A stretch of 64,000 bases of DNA. Origin: Ramlibacter tataouinensis. GTDB lineage: Bacteria; Pseudomonadota; Gammaproteobacteria; Burkholderiales; Burkholderiaceae_C. The stretch's first letter is position 1; each line of letters starts with the position of its first letter. Below are positions 50,684 to 58,901 of this stretch, one piece after another. The notes beneath the pieces were generated by a model. It saw only the letters and a list, made by a program, of their open reading frames with translations. It was not told where the DNA came from and ran no database searches. Made by a program: the position numbers and the translations under genes. The DNA is taken from the NCBI RefSeq assembly GCF_001580455.1, contig NZ_CP010951.1:3683001-3747000 (forward strand), read 5' to 3'.

Positions 50684-51603
50684 TTGCGCGCCCCGGCCGT
50701 GACCAGTCGCGCCACGGTGTCGTCGAACAGGGAGAACAGGTCCTTCGCCGCGTCGGACCCGCCCACGGTGAAGGGGATGCTCACCACGGGGATGTCCGCG
50801 TTCTTGCTCATCCACTCGGCCGGCCGGGGGTCTTGATAGGCGGCGTGGAGCACCATGCGCGCCGGTGTGGCCTTGAGCGCGGCCAGCACCTGCTGCAGGT
50901 GCGAGGCGCTCGGCTCGACGCCCGGCTTGGGTTCGAGCACCGCGACCTCGCGCAGACCCAGCCAGTCGTAGAGGTAGGCGAAGCCCTTGTGTTGCGAAAC
51001 CACCGGCAGCCCGCGCAGGGGGGCGGCCTGCTGGGTCCACCGCGCGACGGCCTGCTGCCACTTCTGCGAGAAGTCGGCCGTCCGTGCCTGGTATTCCGCC
51101 GCATGGCCCGTGTCCAACTGCGCAAGCTTCGCGCCCAGGGCGGTCGCCACGGCGCCGATGTTGCGCGGGTCGGTCTGGATGTGCGGATTGCCGGCGGCAT
51201 GCACGTCGCCTTGCGACCGGTCGACGCTGCCGGGCACTTCGAGCAGGCGCACCTGGCGCGCCGCCTCGAAGTAACCGGGCTGCCCGGGCTGCACCCGGGC
51301 GTTGCCCGACTGCTGCAGCAGCAGCGGCAGCCAGCCGATTTCCAGTTCCGCGCCGGTGCAGACCACCAGGTCCGCATTGCGCATGCGTGCGATCAGGCTG
51401 GGCCGGGCCTGGATCTGGTGCGGGTCTTGCAAGGCGGTGGTGGCGACGGTGACGTCGACCAGGTTGCCGCCCAGTGCCTGCGCGAGCGCGCCCCATTCGG
51501 GCTCGCAGGCGAACACGCGCAGCGCGGCCTGCGCGGGCACGGAGATGGCGAGCAGCGCCAGCGCCGCGAGCTTGAAGAGTTCGGAGAGTTTGGAGAGCTT
51601 CAT
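50680..51603 (-). CDS. ZnuA-like metal ABC transporter substrate-binding protein
   Basis: 307-aa periplasmic cluster A-I (ZnuA/MntC) binding protein with a signal peptide (about 1-27, ISVPAQA). Candidate metal ligands are the histidines in LQDPHQIQARPS, GNPHIQTDP and VSQHKGFAYL, plus an acidic residue near the C-terminus. The long His-rich loop of many ZnuA proteins is absent. It sits 9 bp after the outer-membrane protein gene and overlaps the permease gene. Confidence 0.88.
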   Translation of the reverse strand: MKLSKLSELFKLAALALLAISVPAQAALRVFACEPEWGALAQALGGNLVDVTVATTALQDPHQIQARPSLIARMRNADLVVCTGAELEIGWLPLLLQQSGNARVQPGQPGYFEAARQVRLLEVPGSVDRSQGDVHAAGNPHIQTDPRNIGAVATALGAKLAQLDTGHAAEYQARTADFSQKWQQAVARWTQQAAPLRGLPVVSQHKGFAYLYDWLGLREVAVLEPKPGVEPSASHLQQVLAALKATPARMVLHAAYQDPRPAEWMSKNADIPVVSIPFTVGGSDAAKDLFSLFDDTVARLVTAGARK

Positions 51604-51612
51604 GACCGGACC

Positions 51613-53016
51613 TCAATAGCCGTGGGCGCCGTGCGCGCCGAGGCTCATCTGGTATTGCAGGAACCACTGGTTGTCGGCGCTGCCGGGACGCGCCCGGTCC
51701 TGCGCGTACTGCAGGCGCACGCGCGAGAACTCGCTGGGGTTCCAGTCCAGCATCGCGCTGTTGCGGCGGGGCCGCCAGCCGTCGGGGGCGAAGAAGGCGG
51801 CGTTGTCAGCGTAGTCGGGCGAACCCGGGTCCAGCCGCTCGGTGCGAAGCCCGACGCGCCAGCGCGGCATGAACTGGTAGACGCCCTGCAGGTACCAGCC
51901 CGATTGCACGGCGCGATAGGGCGTGCTGCTGGCCAGCGCGTCCACGTCGGCAACCAGCGTGCCGTCCCGGGTGCTGCGCAGGTACTCCCCCTGCAGCTTG
52001 AAGTTGGTGCGCGTGGCGTTGCCTTGCGGCGCCCACTTCCACACCGCATCGGCGATCCAGACGCGGGTGCGGCCGCTGAAGGCATCGGCGCGGCCGGACG
52101 AGAAGGCATCGGGGCCCAGCAGGCGCTGATCCGATGCCTTGGCGTCCAGCACCGACAGCCCGGCGCGCCAGTTTGAGCTCTCGCCGATGTCGCCGCCGGT
52201 GTGCAGCGAAAGCGCCGACGTGCCCGCGCCATTGCCGGACCAGCCGCCGGCGGGGAAGCTGCGGCCGCCGCCCAGCTCGCCGCGCAACTCCAGGTACTGG
52301 TCGGTAGGCGCGAGCCATGCCAACTGGACTCCGTCGTCGCCGTACTGCGTGCCCAGCATCGCCTGGTAGGCGAGTGGGGCATCGACGAAGTCCCACACGT
52401 GCTTATGCTGTGAGTTCAGGTAGCCGATGGAAGACAGAAAGCGACCCGCCTTCAGGGTCAGCCCGCGGCCGAGCGAGGTGGTCTGGATGAACGCCTCCTC
52501 GACCGAGACGCTGTTGTCCGGCGCGAAGCTCAGGGTCGCCACGCCGCTGAACCACGGGTCGACGTTGGCGGACAGCGTCACTTCGGACTCGGCGAGGCTG
52601 AAGCTGCGCGTGCCCGGCCCCACCTCTGCATCCGGCGGCAACGCGAAACCGCTGATGCGGTAGGTGGCCGGGTCGCGGCTGGTGTTGGTGTACAGCCCCG
52701 ACAGGATCAGGGACAGGGCCGGGTTGAAGCCTGTGCCGGAGCCCGGTGCGGCCGAGGCGGCGGCGGGTGCCGCAGCGGCGGCCGGGGCCGGCGCGGGCGG
52801 TGCCGGCGCGGGCGGTGCCGGCGCGGGCGGTGTCGCCTGGGCTGCCGTCTCGGCCGCCTGCAAGCGCGACTCCAGCGAGCGAATGCGCTCCTCGTACTGG
52901 CTGCGCATCGCCTTGATTTCGTCACGCAGCGCCTGTAGGTCGGCGGCGGTGTCGGCTTTGGAAAGACAGGGCGCCGCGAGCGCCAGCAGGCACGCGGCTC
53001 TTAACAGTGGGTTCAT
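51613..53016 (-). CDS. Outer-membrane beta-barrel protein with N-terminal coiled coil
   Basis: 467-aa predicted porin-like protein. It has a signal peptide (about 1-22), a coiled coil (about 24-57: DLQALRDEIKAMRSQYEERIRSLESRLQ), an Ala/Pro linker (about 62-95) and a barrel with many alternating strands (PALSLILSGLYTNTS…, WYLQGVYQFMPRWRVGLRTERL). It ends …LQYQMSLGAHGAHGY, not with the usual terminal Phe. Immediately upstream of the ZnuA-like gene, it may be the outer-membrane route for the same metal; this is inference from position. Confidence 0.75.
   Translation of the reverse strand: MNPLLRAACLLALAAPCLSKADTAADLQALRDEIKAMRSQYEERIRSLESRLQAAETAAQATPPAPAPPAPAPPAPAPAAAAAPAAASAAPGSGTGFNPALSLILSGLYTNTSRDPATYRISGFALPPDAEVGPGTRSFSLAESEVTLSANVDPWFSGVATLSFAPDNSVSVEEAFIQTTSLGRGLTLKAGRFLSSIGYLNSQHKHVWDFVDAPLAYQAMLGTQYGDDGVQLAWLAPTDQYLELRGELGGGRSFPAGGWSGNGAGTSALSLHTGGDIGESSNWRAGLSVLDAKASDQRLLGPDAFSSGRADAFSGRTRVWIADAVWKWAPQGNATRTNFKLQGEYLRSTRDGTLVADVDALASSTPYRAVQSGWYLQGVYQFMPRWRVGLRTERLDPGSPDYADNAAFFAPDGWRPRRNSAMLDWNPSEFSRVRLQYAQDRARPGSADNQWFLQYQMSLGAHGAHGY
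52787..52831. repeat. 15-bp tandem repeat, three copies
   Basis: Three perfect copies of GCCGGCGCGGGCGGT inside the outer-membrane protein gene; they encode the Ala/Pro linker between coiled coil and barrel. Such in-frame repeats can change copy number by slippage without breaking the frame. Confidence 0.85.
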
Positions 53017-53088
53017 CGAATCGAGCTCCTTGCGGTGATTGCGTGGCGAGCGCCGGCTTCGCGTGGCGAAGCGAGGCGAACCAACGGA

Positions 53089-53409
53089 TCAGGGCAGCAA
53101 GAAGTTCGGAGGCGCGCGGCTGTCGAAGGGGGCGGCGGCGCCGTTGGAGGTTTGGCTAGTGCCTTGCCAGAGCGGTGCGACCTGGCGCAGCTCGGGATGC
53201 AGGATCGTGGCGGGTGGGCTCGCCGCCGCGCCGCCACTGAGGTGGGCGGCGACCGCGCAGATGTCGCAAGGCCCGCCGGGCAGCCCCGACTTGGAGCCCG
53301 CCTCCTGCGCCGTGCGCACATGCGAGACCTCGTGCGCCGCTGCTGCCAGCTGCGCGAAGGGCAGCAGCAACGCGAACAGCAGGATCCAGAAGTGGCGCCG
53401 GGCGGTCAT
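53089..53409 (-). CDS. Small exported DUF2946-like protein
   Basis: 106-aa protein with a signal peptide or signal anchor (about 6-24, WILLFALLLPFAQLAAAA), histidines in AHEVSHV, a CDICAVAAH motif and a C-terminus RAPPNFLLP. This pattern (H-rich start, CxxC, final PPxxP) resembles the DUF2946 family. Possible metal-binding role, given the neighbours (outer-membrane barrel, ZnuA/ZnuB-like), but this is unproven. It starts 44 bp after the pdxH stop. Confidence 0.65.
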   Translation of the reverse strand: MTARRHFWILLFALLLPFAQLAAAAHEVSHVRTAQEAGSKSGLPGGPCDICAVAAHLSGGAAASPPATILHPELRQVAPLWQGTSQTSNGAAAPFDSRAPPNFLLP

Positions 53410-53453
53410 GACTGCGTGGATGTTACGCCCGGATGAGGACCAGCGTGAGGGCG

Positions 53454-54101
53454 CTAAGGCGCGAGGCGCTCGCGCAGCCACTGCTGGCCGTCCAGCCGGT
53501 AGCGCAGCCGGTCATGCAGCCGGCTCTTGCGTCCCTGCCAGAACTGCCATTCGTCAGGCACCAGACGGTAGCCGCCCCAATGCGGCGGACGCGGCGGATT
53601 CAGCAGGTATTGCGCACCGTATTTCGCCGCATTGGCCAGCAGCACGGCGCGGCTTTCGATCACCTGGCTCTGCGGGCTGGCCCAGGCCCCGATGCGCGAA
53701 TCGAGCGGGCGGCTCGCGTAGTAGTCGTCGCTCTCCCCGGCGCTGGTCTTCTCGACCCGGCCTTCGATGCGCACCACGCGCTCGAGTTCGACCCAGTGGA
53801 ATTGCAGCGCCGCAAAGGGATTGCCGGCCAGTTCGCGGCCCTTGCGGCTGTCGTAGTTGGTGTACCAGACGATCCCGCGCTCGTCGTAGCCCTTGATCAG
53901 CACCACCCGTGTGCTGGGCCGCAGGTCGCTCGCCACCGTGGCCAGGGTCATCGCATTGGGCTCGGGCACTTCCGCGGCGATCGCTTCCGACAGCCACTGG
54001 TCGAACTGCGCCAGGGGGTCGGCGTGCGAAGCGTCTTCGCTGAGTTCGGCGCGCCCGTAACTCTTGCGCAGGTCGGCGATGCGGGACGAGGTCATGCTCA
54101 T
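53454..54101 (-). CDS. pdxH: Pyridoxamine 5'-phosphate oxidase
   Basis: FMN enzyme that makes pyridoxal phosphate from PNP or PMP. The 215-aa product shows LRKSYGRAELSED, AMTLATVASDLRPSTRVVLIKGYDERG (FMN site), YDSRKGRELAGNPFAALQFHW, RIGAWASPQSQVI and the C-terminal WQGRKSRLHDRLRYR-x-W-x-x-x-RLAP. ATG 54101 (MSMTSSRI) is used; 54095 is an alternative. Divergent from the nucleotidyltransferase gene. It may lead the metal-uptake run. Confidence 0.96.
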   Translation of the reverse strand: MSMTSSRIADLRKSYGRAELSEDASHADPLAQFDQWLSEAIAAEVPEPNAMTLATVASDLRPSTRVVLIKGYDERGIVWYTNYDSRKGRELAGNPFAALQFHWVELERVVRIEGRVEKTSAGESDDYYASRPLDSRIGAWASPQSQVIESRAVLLANAAKYGAQYLLNPPRPPHWGGYRLVPDEWQFWQGRKSRLHDRLRYRLDGQQWLRERLAP

Positions 54102-54151
54102 TGTCAAATTTTCTCATCTGCAGCACGATGGGCGTCAATCCCTTGTTGACC

Positions 54152-54715
54152 ATGGCCAAGTCCGAGTCCGCTTCGCCGGTTGTGCTGATCCTCGCCTCCG
54201 GGCGCGGCGAGCGCTTCCTCGCCTCCGGCGGCAGCGGTTCCAAGCTGCAGGCGCTGCTGGCCGGCCGGCCGGTGCTGGACTGGACCCTGGAGGCCGTGAA
54301 GGCCTGCGGGCTGCCCTGGCACCTCGAGGATGCCGGCCACGCCGGCATGGGCGACTCGATCGCCGCGGCGGTGGCGGCCGCCCGGGAAGCCGGCGGCTGG
54401 CTGGTGCTGCCGGGTGACCTGCCCCTGGTCCGGCCGCAATCGCTGCGCGCCGTCGCCGCCGCGCTGGCGACCCATGCGGTCGTGCTGCCGCGCCATCTCG
54501 GGCAGCGCGGCCACCCGGTGGGCTTCGATGCGTCCTGCCGCGAGGCCTTGCTGAAGCTGCGGGGACCGCAAGGCGCGCAGGAAGTCGTCCGGGCCCAGGC
54601 CGCGGCAGGGCGCGTGCTCGAACTCGACCTGGACGACGCCGGCGTCGTCACCGACATCGACACCCTGCAGGACCTTCGGGCCGCCGAGCAGGCGCTCAGC
54701 GCTCGATCGCCTTGA
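54152..54715 (+). CDS. MobA/MocA-like nucleotidyltransferase
   Basis: 187-aa NTP-transferase-fold protein, probably a molybdenum-cofactor CTP/GTP transferase relative. It shows VVLILASGRGERFLASGGSGSKLQALLAGRPVLDWTL (signature loop and Lys), GMGDSIAAAVAAAREAGGWLVLPGDLPLV (metal-binding Asp), RGHPVGFD and DIDTLQDL. No molybdoenzyme genes are in the window, so the substrate is unsure. ATG 54152 is used; ATG 54128 is possible. The 3' end overlaps the convergent ChaC gene by 20 bp. Confidence 0.82.
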   Translation: MAKSESASPVVLILASGRGERFLASGGSGSKLQALLAGRPVLDWTLEAVKACGLPWHLEDAGHAGMGDSIAAAVAAAREAGGWLVLPGDLPLVRPQSLRAVAAALATHAVVLPRHLGQRGHPVGFDASCREALLKLRGPQGAQEVVRAQAAAGRVLELDLDDAGVVTDIDTLQDLRAAEQALSARSP

Positions 54716-55283
54716 GCAGCTTTTCCAGTCCGCGGTCGTAAATGTTGTGGCGCCGCAGCTCTTCGAGCGTCCGGTGCGCGTAGTCGAAGGTGGTGCCGTA
54801 GATGCCGCTGGCTTCGGTGAAGATGCGGCGGTACTCGTCCGCCGTGAGCACGCCGGTGTGGCTGGGGCTCTTGCGCGACAGGGTGAAGGCCAGCGCCGTC
54901 ACCGGCCCATGCGGCGTCTGGCAGGACAGCCACTTCGGGTCGTACACGCCCATGATCATCTCGCGCGCCCACAACCTCGCGAGCACCTGGCGCCCATGCG
55001 CCTGCTCCACCCGGAACGCCATGCCGTGGCAGCAGCCGCCCGAGAGCATGCCGAACACCAGCCCCGGCCGCTCGGGCGTGCCGCGGTTGATGCGGCTCCA
55101 CATCTTGAGCGCGCGGTGCCAGCCGTGCACCCGGGCCGGCCGGCGCTCGGCGAACTCGAACTCGGGCTTCCAGATCAGCGACGCGTAGCCGAAGATCCAC
55201 AGGTCCTCGTGGCCGCCCCACTCCTGCAGCGTGCGCTCCAGCATGGCAGCGGGGTCACGCGACGGCTTGAGCGGGCTGGTCAT
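54696..55283 (-). CDS. ChaC-like gamma-glutamylcyclotransferase
   Basis: 195-aa cytosolic enzyme, probably splitting glutathione to 5-oxoproline and Cys-Gly. The substrate-binding FGYASLIWKPEFEF (family YGSLxW) lies at about 33-46. RVHGWHRALKMWS and GLVFGMLSGGCCHGMAFRV follow. The usual catalytic Glu region appears as LWAREMIMGVY. ATG 55283 (MTSPLKPSR) is used; TACAGT lies 5 nt upstream, another short-leader candidate. The 3' end overlaps the nucleotidyltransferase gene. Confidence 0.9.
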   Translation of the reverse strand: MTSPLKPSRDPAAMLERTLQEWGGHEDLWIFGYASLIWKPEFEFAERRPARVHGWHRALKMWSRINRGTPERPGLVFGMLSGGCCHGMAFRVEQAHGRQVLARLWAREMIMGVYDPKWLSCQTPHGPVTALAFTLSRKSPSHTGVLTADEYRRIFTEASGIYGTTFDYAHRTLEELRRHNIYDRGLEKLLKAIER

Positions 55284-55354
55284 GCGCAACTGTAGCGCGG
55301 CCCGTGAAAGCGCGTCGCCACCTCTGCGGCGATCGTTCTTGCTAGGATGACCGC

Positions 55355-57172
55355 ATGAAACTGCACCCGGCCGTCGCGGCCGTGACCCAGCGCATCCGCG
55401 AGCGCAGTGCCCCGGGCCGCGCCGCCTACCTGCGCCTGATCGACGAGAGCGCCGCGCGTGACCGCGGCGCCGACCGCATGGGCTGCGCCAACGTGGCCCA
55501 TGCCTTCGCGGCGCTGCCGGGCAACGACAAGCTGCGCGTCGTGGCCCAGCATGCGCCCAACATCGGCATCGTCAGCTCCTACAACGACATGCTGTCGGCG
55601 CATGCGCCCTTCGCCCGCTATCCGGACGTGATCAAGGACGAGGCGCGCAGGCACGGCGCCACCGCCCAGGTGGCCGGCGGTGTGCCGGCCATGTGCGACG
55701 GCGTGACGCAGGGCACGGCCGGGATGGAGCTGAGCCTGTTTTCGCGCGACGTGATCGCCATGGGCACGGCAGTCGCCCTGAGCCACGACGTGTTCGATGC
55801 CGCGCTGATGCTGGGCATCTGCGACAAGATCGTGCCGGGACTGCTGATCGGCGCGCTGCATTTCGGTCACCTGCCCATGGTGTTCGTGCCCGGCGGCCCC
55901 ATGCCCAGCGGCCTGTCCAACAGCGCCAAGGCCAAGGTGCGCGAGCAGGCGGCCCAGGGGCTGGTCGGGCGTGCCGAACTGCTGGAGGCCGAATCGAAGG
56001 CCTACCACACGCAGGGCACCTGCACCTTCTACGGCACAGCCAACAGCAACCAGATGCTGATGGAAGCCATGGGCCTGCACGTGCCGGGCGCCGCTTTCGT
56101 GCCGCCCCACACCGAACTGCGCGACGAGCTCACGCGCGAGGCGGTGCGCACCGCGCTGGGCAACCTCAAGGCCGGGCGCTTCACCCCGATCGGACGGATG
56201 GTGGACGAGCGCGTCATCGTCAACGCGCTGGCCGCGCTGCTGGCCACCGGCGGCTCGACCAACCACCTGATCCACTGGGTGGCGGTGGCGCGCGCCGCCG
56301 GCATCCGGATCGACTGGAACGACTTCGAGGCGCTGTCGGCGGTGGTGCCCCTGCTGTGCCGCATCTACCCCAACGGCCAGGCCGACGTGAACCAATTCCA
56401 GCAGGCGGGCGGCCCGGGCTACGTGATCCGCGAGCTGCTGGACGCCGGCCTGATGCACGAGGACGTGCTCACGGTGCGCGAAGGCGGCCTGCGCGACTAC
56501 ACGCGCGAGCCGGCGCTGGAAGGGGACAAGCTGCACTGGCAGGATATCGGCGCCACCCGCGATCCGCATGTGGCCCGTCCGGCCACCGACCCGTTCAGCG
56601 TTACCGGCGGGCTGAAGCTGCTGACCGGCAACCTGGGGCGCAGCGTGATCAAGACCTCGGCGGTGCCCGATGATCGGCATGTGATCCAGGCTCCCGCGCG
56701 CGTGTTCGATTCGCAGGAGGACCTGCAGCGCGCCTTCAAGGCCGGTGAACTGGAGCGCGACGTGGTCTGCGTGGTGCGCTGGCAGGGGCCCAAGGCCAAC
56801 GGCATGCCGGAGCTGCACAAGCTGACGCCGCCGCTGGCGGTGCTGCAGGGCAAGGGCTTTCGCGTGGCCCTGGTGACCGACGGCCGCATGAGCGGCGCTT
56901 CGGGCAAGGTGCCGGCGGCGATCCATGTTTCGCCCGAGGCCGCCGATGGCGGGCCGCTGGCGAGATTGCGCGATGGCGACGAGGTCCTGCTGGATGCCAC
57001 GAGTGGCACCCTGCAGGCGCTGGTGCCCGACCATGAATGGCTGGTGCGGCCGCCCGCGGCCATGCCCGAGGGCCTGAAGGAATCGAACCGCCACGGCATC
57101 GGCCGCGAAATGTTCGCCGCCTTCCGCCGCAACGCGCGCTCGGCCGAGGAGGGGGCCTGCACATGGTTGTGA
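55355..57172 (+). CDS. edd: 6-Phosphogluconate dehydratase
   Basis: [4Fe-4S] dehydratase of the Entner-Doudoroff pathway, making KDPG. The 605-aa product has IGIVSSYNDMLSAHAP, VPAMCDGVTQG and GTCTFYGTANSNQML (cluster cysteines), GICDKIVPGLLIGAL, and TDGRMSGASGKVPAAIHVSPEA. The length separates it from the shorter dihydroxy-acid dehydratase IlvD. TAGGAT lies 6 nt before the ATG, but its AGGA could also serve as a ribosome-binding site. Overlaps eda by 10 bp. Confidence 0.97.
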   Translation: MKLHPAVAAVTQRIRERSAPGRAAYLRLIDESAARDRGADRMGCANVAHAFAALPGNDKLRVVAQHAPNIGIVSSYNDMLSAHAPFARYPDVIKDEARRHGATAQVAGGVPAMCDGVTQGTAGMELSLFSRDVIAMGTAVALSHDVFDAALMLGICDKIVPGLLIGALHFGHLPMVFVPGGPMPSGLSNSAKAKVREQAAQGLVGRAELLEAESKAYHTQGTCTFYGTANSNQMLMEAMGLHVPGAAFVPPHTELRDELTREAVRTALGNLKAGRFTPIGRMVDERVIVNALAALLATGGSTNHLIHWVAVARAAGIRIDWNDFEALSAVVPLLCRIYPNGQADVNQFQQAGGPGYVIRELLDAGLMHEDVLTVREGGLRDYTREPALEGDKLHWQDIGATRDPHVARPATDPFSVTGGLKLLTGNLGRSVIKTSAVPDDRHVIQAPARVFDSQEDLQRAFKAGELERDVVCVVRWQGPKANGMPELHKLTPPLAVLQGKGFRVALVTDGRMSGASGKVPAAIHVSPEAADGGPLARLRDGDEVLLDATSGTLQALVPDHEWLVRPPAAMPEGLKESNRHGIGREMFAAFRRNARSAEEGACTWL

Positions 57173-57804
57173 AACTCACGCCCAGGGATGTGATGGACGA
57201 TGCGCCGGTGATCCCGGTGATCGTGCTGTCCGACGTCGCCCATGCCGCGCCGCTGGCGAGCGCCCTGGTGGCCGGCGGCATCCGCATGCTGGAAGTGACG
57301 CTGCGCACGGGGGCGGCGCTGGCCTGCATCGAGGCGATCGCGCGCGATGTGCCCGAGGCCGTGATCGGCGCGGGCACGGTGCGCAGCGCGGCGGATGCGC
57401 AGGCGGCGGCCAGGGCGGGTGCGCGCTTCGCGGTCAGCCCGGGCTACACCCAGGCCGTTGGCCAGGCCTGCAAGGACCTGGACCTGCCGCTGCTGCCCGG
57501 TGTGTCGACCGGCAGCGAGATCATGGCGGCGCAGCAGGACGGCTTCGACGCGCTCAAGTTCTTCCCTGCAGTGCCCGCCGGCGGCGCCACCATGCTGATG
57601 GCCTGGGAAGGGCCGTTCGGCGACGTGAAGTTCTGTCCCACGGGCGGGATCAACCCGGCCAATGCGCGGGACTTCCTGGTCCTGCCCAACGTGGCCTGCG
57701 TCGGCGGCTCCTGGCTGTCGCCCGCCGAGGTGATCGCGCGCGGCGACTGGAAACACATCACGCAGCTGGCGAAGGACGCCGTGGCGCTGCGCGCCGGCCG
57801 CTAG
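57163..57804 (+). CDS. eda: KDPG aldolase (2-dehydro-3-deoxy-phosphogluconate aldolase)
   Basis: Class I aldolase splitting KDPG to pyruvate and glyceraldehyde 3-phosphate. The 213-aa product has the base-bearing LEVTLRT, GAGTV, SPGYTQ, and the Schiff-base lysine in FDALKFFPA. The start overlaps the edd end and is preceded by GAGGAGGGGG, so translation is coupled. Together with edd it completes the lower Entner-Doudoroff branch. Confidence 0.97.
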   Translation: MVVKLTPRDVMDDAPVIPVIVLSDVAHAAPLASALVAGGIRMLEVTLRTGAALACIEAIARDVPEAVIGAGTVRSAADAQAAARAGARFAVSPGYTQAVGQACKDLDLPLLPGVSTGSEIMAAQQDGFDALKFFPAVPAGGATMLMAWEGPFGDVKFCPTGGINPANARDFLVLPNVACVGGSWLSPAEVIARGDWKHITQLAKDAVALRAGR

Positions 57805-57817
57805 TGCGGACGGCGAC

Positions 57818-58801
57818 TCAAGCCCTGACCTGGACCACCGTGCGCCCCTTGATGCGCCCGTCCGCTACGGCGTCGATCATTTCCGGCAGCTCGTCGAAGG
57901 AGTGAACCTGCGCGATGCGGTCCAGGTGTCGAGGGCGCAGGTCGGTCCCCAGGCGGTGCCAGAGGTGGTCGCGCAAGGCCACGTCGTTGTCGGAGTTCAC
58001 GCCGATCAGGCGCACCCCGCGCAGGATGAAGGGCATGACGTTGGTGCTGAACTCCACCCCCAGCGCATTGCCGATGCTGGCGATGACGCCGTCCTTCTGC
58101 ATGGTCCGGGTGAGCGCCGACAGCGCGGCGCCACCGAGTGAATCGACCGCGCCCTGCCAGACGGCTGATTCGAGCGGCCGGTTCCCGACCTGCAGGCTGC
58201 CGGCGTCGACAACTTCCGCCGCTCCCAATCCCTCGAGATAGCCGCGTTCGGCCAGCTTGCGCGTCGCCGCGACGACGTGAAAGCCGCGCGCCGACAGCAA
58301 GTCGATCGCCACGCTGGCGACGCCGCCCGAGGCGCCATTGACCAGCACCTTGCCCTTGCCGGGCGCCAGGCCGTTGAGTTCCATCAGCTCCACCGCCAGC
58401 GCGGCCGTGTAGCCGGCTACCCCGATGGTGATCGCCTGCTGCAGCGTCATGTCCGCCGGCACCGCCGTGACCCAGTCGGCCGGGACCCGCGCGCGCGGCG
58501 AGTAGCCGCCGTGGTGCGAAACTCCGAAACCATGGCTGTGGACGATGACGGGGTCGCCGGCCTTGAAGCGCGGCGAGCGCGAGCTGCGCACGACGCCGCT
58601 CGCGTCGATGCCGCCGATGCAGGGAAAGCGCCGGATGATCGGCATGCGGCCGGTCGCGGCCAGCGCATCCTTGAAATTGATGCTGGCGAAGCTGATGTCG
58701 ACGTCGACCTCACCCTGGTCCAGCTGCGACTCATCCATGTCGGCGAACGAAGCCGACACGCGGCCTTCATTCGTGATCCGGTAGGCCCTGAAGCGATCCA
58801 T
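57818..58801 (-). CDS. YhdH/AcuI-type quinone oxidoreductase (acrylyl-CoA reductase-like)
   Basis: 327-aa medium-chain reductase without zinc ligands. The YhdH/AcuI family reduces acrylyl-CoA with NADPH. Motifs include VSFASINFKDALAATG-like (SFASINFKDALAATG), IGGIDASGVV, HSHGFGVSHHGGYSPRARVPADWV, VLVNGASGGVASVAIDLL (nucleotide loop) and GVNSDNDVALRDHLWHRLGTDL. Convergent with eda across 13 bp. GGGAG lies about 10 nt before the ATG. It may detoxify acrylyl-CoA or a related enoyl-CoA. Confidence 0.85.
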   Translation of the reverse strand: MDRFRAYRITNEGRVSASFADMDESQLDQGEVDVDISFASINFKDALAATGRMPIIRRFPCIGGIDASGVVRSSRSPRFKAGDPVIVHSHGFGVSHHGGYSPRARVPADWVTAVPADMTLQQAITIGVAGYTAALAVELMELNGLAPGKGKVLVNGASGGVASVAIDLLSARGFHVVAATRKLAERGYLEGLGAAEVVDAGSLQVGNRPLESAVWQGAVDSLGGAALSALTRTMQKDGVIASIGNALGVEFSTNVMPFILRGVRLIGVNSDNDVALRDHLWHRLGTDLRPRHLDRIAQVHSFDELPEMIDAVADGRIKGRTVVQVRA

Positions 58802-58901
58802 CAGCCAACTCCCGCCGCGTCAAAGCCCCGCTGGGCCAGCGGGCGTCCTTTGCGAAGCCGTAGACCCCGACGATAAACCCAATGAGCCGATGGCCGCTTC
58901 G
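58802..58901 (-). other. Gap between the acyl-CoA ligase and reductase genes
   Basis: 100 nt containing a small CCCGCT…AGCGGG hairpin and the GGGAG ribosome-binding site of the reductase gene. TTGACG on the minus strand is a -35-like word, but no convincing -10 follows. Confidence 0.35.

Noticed and set aside
53410..53453. Zur box upstream of the DUF2946-like gene
   Set aside because: Only an isolated GTTAC-like half is visible; there is no palindrome of the expected form.
53454..54107. TTG at 54107 as the pdxH start
   Set aside because: Two ATG codons (54101, 54095) follow at once and fit the family N-terminus; the TTG has no supporting ribosome-binding site.
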